Positions 6,045 to 11,408 of a stretch of DNA of 11,408 bases are shown here, piece by piece (the stretch's first letter is position 1; each line of letters begins with the position of its first letter). The notes beneath the pieces were generated by a model. The model was not told where the DNA came from. It worked only from the letters and a program-made list of their open reading frames with translations, and did no database searches. Source of the DNA: Thermoplasmata archaeon (GTDB lineage Archaea; Thermoplasmatota; Thermoplasmata; Thermoplasmatales; Thermoplasmataceae); assembly GCA_021806345.1 (NCBI GenBank), contig JAJZXP010000355.1, positions 1-11,408 on the forward strand. The letters are read 5' to 3'. The position numbers and the translations under genes were made by a program.

Positions 6045-6052
6045 TATATAAA
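6045..6052 (-). promoter_or_regulatory. TATA element of the zinc-ribbon operon
   Basis: TTTATATA on the minus strand, 20 nt before ATG 6024. It fixes the first gene's start and implies a leaderless transcript covering the zinc-ribbon, 155-aa and C2H2 genes. Confidence 0.6.
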
Positions 6053-6064
6053 TACTTACAGTAA

Positions 6065-6558
6065 ACTGATGTTCACAATTGTAGGCACCGATAACATTCG
6101 AATCTGTTACTTCCTTTTTCCTTCCGCAGCAGCTGATATTACTCTTCCTTTCGCAACTTTAGCTTCCAGCTTCCCCTGCTTATCGAAGTTATATTACATC
6201 CTCCTCGCTGCATTTGGGGTCCTTTTACCTTGCGACGCGATTTGAATAATCTGCCAAGATATTTAGAGATAATGCATCATTAGACAAGTGACGAGAACAC
6301 ACAGCAATATTTGAACTCTTTAGGCTGAGATTCGATGTTTATCTTACGCTTGTGGATGATCAGAGAAATGATTGTTGATACTGTTAAAACAAATTTCATT
6401 AAGCCTTCGAAGAGGAAATCGTTCCATAAAATATAGGTTGAGGGATTTGTTAACTAATATCGATACAATGTTATGACAAAGACTATAACACCTCAATGTG
6501 GAATGAAAAAACATGAACCCGAAGATGACCTACTGATGCGGGATTTTTAGGAAAAGTC
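6065..6558. other. Gene-poor stretch with short coding-like shreds
   Basis: No intact gene is supported here. Several short frames look protein-like. On the minus strand 6107-6193 ends in AAAEGKRK and is preceded by an ATG-TAA at 6194-6199 behind a GGAGG. On the plus strand around 6290-6436 two overlapping frames give FELFRLRFDVYLTLVDDQRN and then VDTVKTNFIKPSKRKSFHKI, as if joined by a frameshift. On the minus strand 6280-6399 would encode 39 aa beginning MKFVLTVSTIISLII. They may be remnants of decayed genes, or chance. I found no convincing tRNA, repeat array or other RNA gene. Confidence 0.35.
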
Positions 6559-6566
6559 TTTAAATG
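6559..6566 (+). promoter_or_regulatory. TATA element of the SIR2-TPR gene, overlapping a palindrome
   Basis: TTTAAATG, preceded by purine-rich GAAAAG, lies 19 nt before ATG 6586 with no ribosome site, giving a leaderless message. The perfect palindrome ATGGTACCAT (6564-6573) overlaps its 3' end, in the space RNA polymerase must clear, and could be a repressor site. Confidence 0.6.
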
Positions 6567-6585
6567 GTACCATAATATTTCTCTA

Positions 6586-8568
6586 ATGGTTATCAGAAAT
6601 TCATCGTCAGAAAAGATTGAGACACTGTTAAAGGAGGGGCTAATAATCTTTTGTGGGGCAGGTATATCGGCAAAATCTGGTATCCCTTTGTCCAGGATTC
6701 TAATTCCAGAATTAATTGATAAGCTTTCTTCTAGAATCATTGCGAAACGTTTTAAAAGTGCTGTTTGTAAACTCCCTTTAGAAATTTTGCTGGATACTTT
6801 AAAAAATAATTCTGATATCTCGGAACTCCTCAATGTGTTTGTCAATTCTCAACCTAACAGATATCACCAAATGATTACGGAGTTGGCCAAAAGAGGGATT
6901 GTAAAAACCATTGTAACCACGAATTTTGATACATTAATTGAACAAGCATTTGAAAACTCTGGACTTTTATTAGGCAAAGATTACTTTATATATTCAGATG
7001 AAGAAGATTTTTCAAAATATGTAAATAATGGCTCTGACAATAGGATTGTGCTAATCAAAATCCATGGAACAATAAACAAACCAGAGTCCATAAGAACTAC
7101 TATGAAAGAAATTGCTAACAGTTCATTGTCGAAAAGTAGAGCGAGGGTTCTACGTTCTATATTTGGGCAATCAGACATGCAGGTATTGGTAATTGGCTAT
7201 AGTTTTTCCGATAATATGGACATAAACCCAATACTTTCGAACCTTAAAGATCCAGCATCAAGGATAACAGTAATTCAACACTCTGAAAACAACATGCAAA
7301 ATTTGGAGTTTAAAGATGAGTTCGAAATTTCAGTAAGTAAAATTCTCCGAAATTTTAAGTTTGAAATTATAAAAGAAAATACAAACCAGTTGGTCAATTG
7401 TATATTGCTAAGACTTGGTCTCCAGTTAACTATGGATTTCACCACCAAATCTGAATCAAATTGGAAAGAATTTGTCAGTGCCTGGAATTCTACTCTATCT
7501 AAACATGTGCGTTCACTCATAGAATTGGAGCTTGCAAGAAACACAACATTTGTTGGATTACTGAAACCCTATTGCAAAAGATTAAAGCGACAGCTACCAA
7601 GCATGGAAAATGACAAACAAGTTCTTTTGAATTCCCTTAACGTACTTTCGGCAACTAGTGCTGAATTAAAAAAATATGGAGATGCAGAGTATTATATGGA
7701 AAAACTGAGAGAATTTATTAGTACAGATGGAAAACATGTCGAATTTGCGTTTTACATAGGAATGGGAAACATTAGGCGTGAGAGATATGATCTTGACAAA
7801 GCTCGCCAATGGTATCAAAAAGCTTACGAACTTTCTATTTCGATAGGTTGTCCGAACAACGTAATATTGGCCTCAAAAAATCTAGCACATCTTGAATTGG
7901 TAAAGGGAGAATTCAATTCATCACAATTTTTTGCAAATGAAGCGTTTCTTCAAGCTGAGCGAAGTGGGGTTCAGATTGAGTACAACATCTATCAAGATGT
8001 TGGTGCAGCAATTTTTTATACAGGATCAGTTGTAGAGTCTATACAACTGCGAGAGACTGCTCTGGAAAACGCTAGAATTACCGGGCAAAAGAAAATTGAA
8101 TGCATAAATTCTGTATCGCTGAGCAGCATTTACCTTTGGAGACATACCCCCCCTTCGGTCGAAGATTTTGAAAAATCTTTAGAGCTGTCTAAAAATAGTT
8201 TGAAATTGGCTTTTGAAGTTGGCGATTCTAAATTGAGAGCAATTTCTCATATGAACCTAGCAAACGACTACTTTTTTCAATATTTGTTTAAAAAAGGATT
8301 TTGGCACATGATAACATCTTACCTTCAGGCAAAATACATAAATGACCCAGAGATATCAGCAGCTACCTCCTATAATTTAGGGTTGTATTTGCTATTCTAT
8401 TTAAGGCATAAGAGAATTGATTTAGACATTCCTAAACGTTTAGCAAAATACCTAATTCACCAAGCATTTGAAACATCTAAACAGTACGGGTTGACTAAAC
8501 AACTCGAGTTTTATGCAAAAAATTTAAGTGAAAGTAAACTTTTACCAAGCGACATTGTAATTCACTAA
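6586..8568 (+). CDS. SIR2-like NADase fused to C-terminal TPR-like repeats, 660 aa
   Basis: The N-terminal ~240 residues form a SIR2-like domain. FCGAGIS (22-28) is the NAD-binding glycine loop, TTNFD (111-115) carries Asn113, KIHG (158-161) carries His160, and VIGYSFSDN (202-210) closes the Rossmann core. Asn and His in these places are the catalytic pair of defence SIR2 NADases such as ThsA and DSR2, so NAD+ hydrolysis is expected rather than deacetylation. No zinc-ribbon cysteines of true sirtuins are seen. From about 340 to 640 come helical pairs typical of TPRs, for example GNIRRERYDLDKARQWYQKA and NLAHLELVKGEFNSSQFFAN. The repeats would sense a phage or cell component and switch on the NADase, causing abortive infection; this is by analogy with other SIR2 defence proteins. 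It stands alone behind its own promoter. The SIR2 call is strong and the trigger is unknown. Confidence 0.85.
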   Translation: MVIRNSSSEKIETLLKEGLIIFCGAGISAKSGIPLSRILIPELIDKLSSRIIAKRFKSAVCKLPLEILLDTLKNNSDISELLNVFVNSQPNRYHQMITELAKRGIVKTIVTTNFDTLIEQAFENSGLLLGKDYFIYSDEEDFSKYVNNGSDNRIVLIKIHGTINKPESIRTTMKEIANSSLSKSRARVLRSIFGQSDMQVLVIGYSFSDNMDINPILSNLKDPASRITVIQHSENNMQNLEFKDEFEISVSKILRNFKFEIIKENTNQLVNCILLRLGLQLTMDFTTKSESNWKEFVSAWNSTLSKHVRSLIELELARNTTFVGLLKPYCKRLKRQLPSMENDKQVLLNSLNVLSATSAELKKYGDAEYYMEKLREFISTDGKHVEFAFYIGMGNIRRERYDLDKARQWYQKAYELSISIGCPNNVILASKNLAHLELVKGEFNSSQFFANEAFLQAERSGVQIEYNIYQDVGAAIFYTGSVVESIQLRETALENARITGQKKIECINSVSLSSIYLWRHTPPSVEDFEKSLELSKNSLKLAFEVGDSKLRAISHMNLANDYFFQYLFKKGFWHMITSYLQAKYINDPEISAATSYNLGLYLLFYLRHKRIDLDIPKRLAKYLIHQAFETSKQYGLTKQLEFYAKNLSESKLLPSDIVIH

Positions 8569-8573
8569 ACAGC

Positions 8574-8583
8574 ATCTTAAGAT
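8574..8583. repeat. Palindrome between convergent genes
   Basis: ATCTTAAGAT is a perfect ten-base palindrome inside the 28-nt spacer between the converging SIR2-TPR and helicase genes. It may help termination on either strand, but there is no adjoining T-run, so the role is uncertain. Confidence 0.25.
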
Positions 8584-8596
8584 CAGTCAAACCCCA

Positions 8597-11164
8597 TTAG
8601 ATTTCTTTTAAGACCGATTTAGCCAAAGCCGCATTTATTTTTGATCTTAAGCCATTCGTATCGAGTTTGAGGCGAATCAGAGCATCCTGAATCAGGGATT
8701 CAAGATAAGTATAATCCTTGAACGCCTGCCTATGGATATTTACAAGATTCCTGAACCAAGTTTGAGAAAAATGTTTTACCTGAGTTGAACGCAAGACGTA
8801 AAATTGATCCAGTGTGTTAGATGCGTTTCTGTCTATGTGATTTGTATCAGATAGACATGTCGCTTTGAATCCATTTGGAACACTTAATTCGTCATCAGTT
8901 CTCACCTCATCGGGTTGTGAAGTTATTTGCCTTGCCTCATTGATTGTAATTTTATTATTAGATTTATCAAGCTTTGCTTCAAATATGAAGTGAACTTCCT
9001 GGTTGATGTACCAAATGCAATCAGGTCCCCCGCTCCTCTTTGGAGATGTAACCTCGTAACCAAGAGCTTCGCCGAGAGTCCTCAAAAATCCTTTAACTCT
9101 CGGGTCTTTCCCTGAATCCAAATCTTCTATGGTGTTATTTAATTCCTTTTCCAGGGAGTCGTTCTCTGGAGGAAACCTCGTCAAATAGCTACGAATTCTC
9201 TCAATTCTCTCCTTAAGATCAGTGAGAGGTTCTGGTCTTTTTAAGAATGCTGATAAATGACCGAACCATTCACGTGTAGAAGAATTACTTACAGATTGTT
9301 CGAAATATCCGTGGGCAGATCCCTTATAAGGGTCACTCTTTTCATGAAAACATTTCAAGTCGGATGCCAATCCTGAAAGATAATACCATATCGCGGAGTC
9401 AGCTACGTGGCCTCCGGTAGACAATTTAACAGCAATTGAAGAGGCTAGAGATATAGCAGCGTCGTACCTACCCACCCATATAAAATCATTATACTTAACA
9501 AACATGAATCTCTCTGAATCACTAGAAGTAGCCGATTCTGATTCCACGTTAGACGAGTGAGCCTTTCTGCTCACAGTAAATTTTTGTTTTTGCCATTCTG
9601 GTCCTTTTTTCCTAAATTCTTCTATAAGTTGATCCAACGTGGATGATTGGTTAATGCTCTTACAAGTCTGAAGTTCTTGCCTTAGCTTCCCAGGAAATGA
9701 ATTCAAGGCTTGAGGGTCCAATAGAGTCTTAACTAAATCTTCTCCTACCAAGAAAATCATCACTTCGTCGGAATCTTTTCTAGTACATCTTCCCATCCCC
9801 TGGTGGATTCTTTGAATGGCTCTTGCTCGGGCTTCGTCTCTTGTTTGCCATTCAAGAGTCTGAAAGTGTTCCAGAGTGTTAATAGCTTCTGGGAGGTGGT
9901 AAATTAAAATGCCCTCGGCAGCTTCTGCTCCGAGATCTATGCCATCATATCGACCAGCTAAAATGATGACAGCATTTTTTTCCGTTTTAAATTTATTGAG
10001 TTCAGCGCTAATATCAAGTTTGGTGGGAGAATGAATTCTACCCTTATATCCAACGAGCTCAAGAGCTGATTTTAATATTGCCTGCTGTGCAGTGCTCTGT
10101 GCTAGCACAATTAATCGTTTCACTTTGAGGGCTATTAATGTAACCCTATTCTCATCATTTACAGTAGGAATGAGAGTATTTAAGTTAAGTATGAGTCTAT
10201 TTCCGGGCACATCAATGTCACTTTGATTAATCCAACGAATTTTTTCAACGCCAACAATATTCTCTAGATTCCCTGTTTTATCTATTGTAGCAGATAAATA
10301 TAACCTAAACTTAGCCTTCTGGAACACATCAATGGAATAACTAGGCGGAGTTAATGGTCTCAGCTCAACAGTGTGATAGCTTAGAAGACATAGAAAGTTC
10401 TCTATCTTCTGGCTGCATCGCTTCCAAACATATTTGAGCTCCTTTTCAGCATAGTTTAAATCAAGGACGTTCCGAAGATCGTCTACTACATTTAACCATT
10501 GTTTAGAGTACAGCATTTCAAAGATTTCATTGTTGTTTGGATCAATGTTTAGAGCGTCTCTTTGTCTCTTATTTAAAACCGGGTCTATAATTTCACTGAC
10601 TTGCTGATACAGTTTTGTATTCTCCTCTTTGTTGATATGAATATACCAATTTGATATTATTGAATCTCCGGCAGCATGGATATCGTCCATAATTACTGCA
10701 CCGATATCTCCAGTCTGCGGATTGCTATTGAATAAAGTTGAGTAAGTGGCTACACCAACTGCTTGACCACTTAAAAATATCGATTTGTTGGTTTCATGGA
10801 TATTTTTCCAGCTACCGTGTAAGGGAACAGCAGGTATTCCAAGATCCTTGGCCTCATTTAACACCTGTTCACACAAAAACTTGTTAGGACAAAGATATAT
10901 TGCTTTAACGTCTTTCGTAAGTAAAGTGAAGTATGCAAACAACAGTCCTATGACCGTCTTTCCCGTTCCAGTAGGAAGTGATAATGCAATATCATGAATA
11001 TTTGTATTGCTGAACTCCTTCTCAATTGCCTCTAACAATTTTAGTTGGTGTCCATGAGGGTATTCAAATTTTACTTTGTTAGGACGTTCAAGTGCGTTCC
11101 AAAGACCTTGATAAGTTTTTGGTTTACCTTCATCGCCAGAAATGTCAGGAAACAATGACGTCAT
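8597..11164 (-). CDS. DExH-type SF2 helicase fused to PD-(D/E)xK nuclease domain, 855 aa
   Basis: Helicase motifs run in order: YPHGHQLKLLEAI, Walker A LPTGTGKT (Lys69), motif Ia LCPNKFLCEQV, motif II DDIH (160-163), motif III LYLSATID (291-293 SAT), motif V AGRYDGIDLG (403-412) and motif VI QGMGRCTRK (Arg459, Arg462). The C-terminal part ends in a restriction-type nuclease core: GGPD with Asp715, then FEAKL with Glu729 and Lys731, and an upstream Glu699 in GEALGYEVTSP, followed by NEARQITSQ. So one polypeptide has a DNA/RNA translocase and a metal-dependent nuclease. The region between (about 500-690) is unrecognised. I start at ATG 11164 because the TATA element at 11188-11197 lies too close to the ATG at 11182. 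Defence helicases such as Hachiman HamB work with a separate PD-(D/E)xK-like subunit; the fusion here suggests a self-contained version. The motifs are seen directly; the antiviral role is inference. Confidence 0.82.
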   Translation of the reverse strand: MTSLFPDISGDEGKPKTYQGLWNALERPNKVKFEYPHGHQLKLLEAIEKEFSNTNIHDIALSLPTGTGKTVIGLLFAYFTLLTKDVKAIYLCPNKFLCEQVLNEAKDLGIPAVPLHGSWKNIHETNKSIFLSGQAVGVATYSTLFNSNPQTGDIGAVIMDDIHAAGDSIISNWYIHINKEENTKLYQQVSEIIDPVLNKRQRDALNIDPNNNEIFEMLYSKQWLNVVDDLRNVLDLNYAEKELKYVWKRCSQKIENFLCLLSYHTVELRPLTPPSYSIDVFQKAKFRLYLSATIDKTGNLENIVGVEKIRWINQSDIDVPGNRLILNLNTLIPTVNDENRVTLIALKVKRLIVLAQSTAQQAILKSALELVGYKGRIHSPTKLDISAELNKFKTEKNAVIILAGRYDGIDLGAEAAEGILIYHLPEAINTLEHFQTLEWQTRDEARARAIQRIHQGMGRCTRKDSDEVMIFLVGEDLVKTLLDPQALNSFPGKLRQELQTCKSINQSSTLDQLIEEFRKKGPEWQKQKFTVSRKAHSSNVESESATSSDSERFMFVKYNDFIWVGRYDAAISLASSIAVKLSTGGHVADSAIWYYLSGLASDLKCFHEKSDPYKGSAHGYFEQSVSNSSTREWFGHLSAFLKRPEPLTDLKERIERIRSYLTRFPPENDSLEKELNNTIEDLDSGKDPRVKGFLRTLGEALGYEVTSPKRSGGPDCIWYINQEVHFIFEAKLDKSNNKITINEARQITSQPDEVRTDDELSVPNGFKATCLSDTNHIDRNASNTLDQFYVLRSTQVKHFSQTWFRNLVNIHRQAFKDYTYLESLIQDALIRLKLDTNGLRSKINAALAKSVLKEI

Positions 11165-11187
11165 ATTCAAAATAGTTAGCATAGATT

Positions 11188-11197
11188 ATTATAAAAA
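11188..11197 (-). promoter_or_regulatory. TATA element of the helicase-nuclease gene
   Basis: TTTTTATAAT on the minus strand. Its 3' end is 23 nt before ATG 11164 but only five nt before the in-frame ATG at 11182, so it supports the downstream start. No ribosome site lies in between. Confidence 0.5.
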
Positions 11198-11288
11198 GAT
11201 GTTGGTTATCACTATGGCGATTATATCCCGTCAGATAAATAATTATTTTTTGTGTGATTTCTTGTTGAAAACATTGGGTACCGAAAGA

Positions 11289-11296
11289 TTTATATT
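11289..11296 (+). promoter_or_regulatory. TATA element of the right-edge gene
   Basis: TTTATATT preceded by GAAAGA, 20 nt before the ATG at 11317. It is nearly identical to the promoter of the DGQHR gene at 1206-1213. A palindrome follows between it and the start codon. Confidence 0.6.
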
Positions 11297-11301
11297 GTGT
11301 G

Positions 11302-11313
11302 TGGTAATTACCA
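11302..11313. promoter_or_regulatory. Candidate operator palindrome TGGTAATTACCA
   Basis: A perfect 12-base palindrome fills most of the interval between the TATA element and the start codon of the right-edge gene. With one mismatch it extends to 18 bases (11299-11316). A protein bound here would block transcription initiation. The outer half-site TGGTA also appears in the palindrome at the SIR2-TPR promoter. Confidence 0.4.
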
Positions 11314-11316
11314 TAC

Positions 11317-11408
11317 ATGACTGTGATACCGCATAAGGTTAAGAGGCAGGGAAAGGAATATTACGAACTCATTGACGTGAAAAGGGTGAGAGGAAAGACT
11401 GTCCAGAA
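11317..11408 (+). CDS. Partial gene, transposase-like N-terminus (3' end beyond the window)
   Basis: Thirty codons are visible, starting MTVIPHKVKRQGKEYYELID and continuing VKRVRGKTVQ. The pattern of basic residues, then KEYYELIDVKRVRGKTVQ, resembles the first strand pair of IS4/IS1634-type transposases, which often begin with a similar K-G-K-x-Y-Y-x-L stretch and go on to a QKYxxYLG motif just past the window edge. With 30 residues this is a tentative call; any small beta-rich protein could look alike. The ATG is well supported by a TATA element 20 nt upstream. If it is a transposase, the terminal inverted repeat should lie within the 120-130 nt to its left, but I could not identify one from a single end. 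Confidence 0.4.
   Translation, partial: MTVIPHKVKRQGKEYYELIDVKRVRGKTVQ

Noticed and set aside
6091..6108. tRNA T-arm-like sequence TAACA-TTCGAATC-TGTTA
   Set aside because: The loop is one base too long, the G-C closing pair is missing, and no acceptor, D- or anticodon arm can be built around it.
6033..6245. Plus-strand frame of 70 aa beginning MISLYINTYS
   Set aside because: It starts inside the zinc-ribbon gene and its promoter, has no promoter or ribosome site of its own, and its composition looks like antisense of AT-rich DNA.
6586..8568. Thoeris ThsA
   Set aside because: No SLOG domain is seen after the SIR2 domain and no TIR-domain ThsB gene is nearby; the C-terminus is TPR-like.

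Overview
The window looks archaeal. Most first genes of a transcription unit have an AT-rich TATA element (TTTATATT, TTTATATA, ATTAAATA, TTTAAATG) whose 3' end lies 19-21 nt before the start codon, with no ribosome site between. That is the signature of leaderless archaeal transcripts. Inner genes of operons instead carry GGTGA, GAGGA or GGAGG sites. Base composition is AT-rich, arginine is mostly AGA/AGG, and small C2H2 and zinc-ribbon proteins are present. A thermoplasmatal or similar euryarchaeal host is my guess, but no rRNA, tRNA or housekeeping gene is present to fix it. Gene content is that of an accessory or defence island.

Layout. (1) Positions 1-764, minus strand: a tightly packed three-gene operon. 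It encodes a 148-aa protein with a C-terminal winged helix resembling the N-terminal domain of Mrr, a 61-aa unknown, and a Lys/Glu-rich protein cut by the window edge. (2) Positions 891-1157, minus strand: an apparently empty gap that reads in one frame as a winged-helix regulator broken by in-frame stops, a likely pseudogene. (3) Positions 1235-4693, plus strand: a two-gene operon of a DGQHR-domain (DndB-like) protein and a 781-aa GHKL-type ATPase with long uncharacterised C-terminal regions. No phosphorothioation genes are nearby. (4) Positions 4779-6024, minus strand: a 68-aa unknown with its own promoter, preceded by an operon of a zinc-ribbon membrane protein, a 155-aa membrane-anchored unknown and a one-finger C2H2 protein. 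(5) Positions 6065-6558: a gene-poor stretch with shreds of possible decayed coding sequence. (6) Positions 6586-8568, plus strand: a SIR2-like NADase fused to TPR-like repeats. (7) Positions 8597-11164, minus strand: a DExH-type helicase fused to a C-terminal PD-(D/E)xK nuclease domain, convergent with the SIR2 gene and 28 nt from it. (8) Positions 11317-11408, plus strand: the start of a gene resembling the N-terminus of IS-element transposases, cut by the window edge.

How they may work together: three separate units have hallmarks of antiviral systems. These are a nucleotide-depleting SIR2-TPR effector, a helicase-nuclease that could process invading DNA, and the DGQHR-GHKL pair. Each has its own promoter, so I read them as neighbouring modules rather than one operon. 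The DGQHR-GHKL pair is the best candidate for an undescribed two-component system. All functional statements are inferred from motifs seen by eye; no database search was possible.
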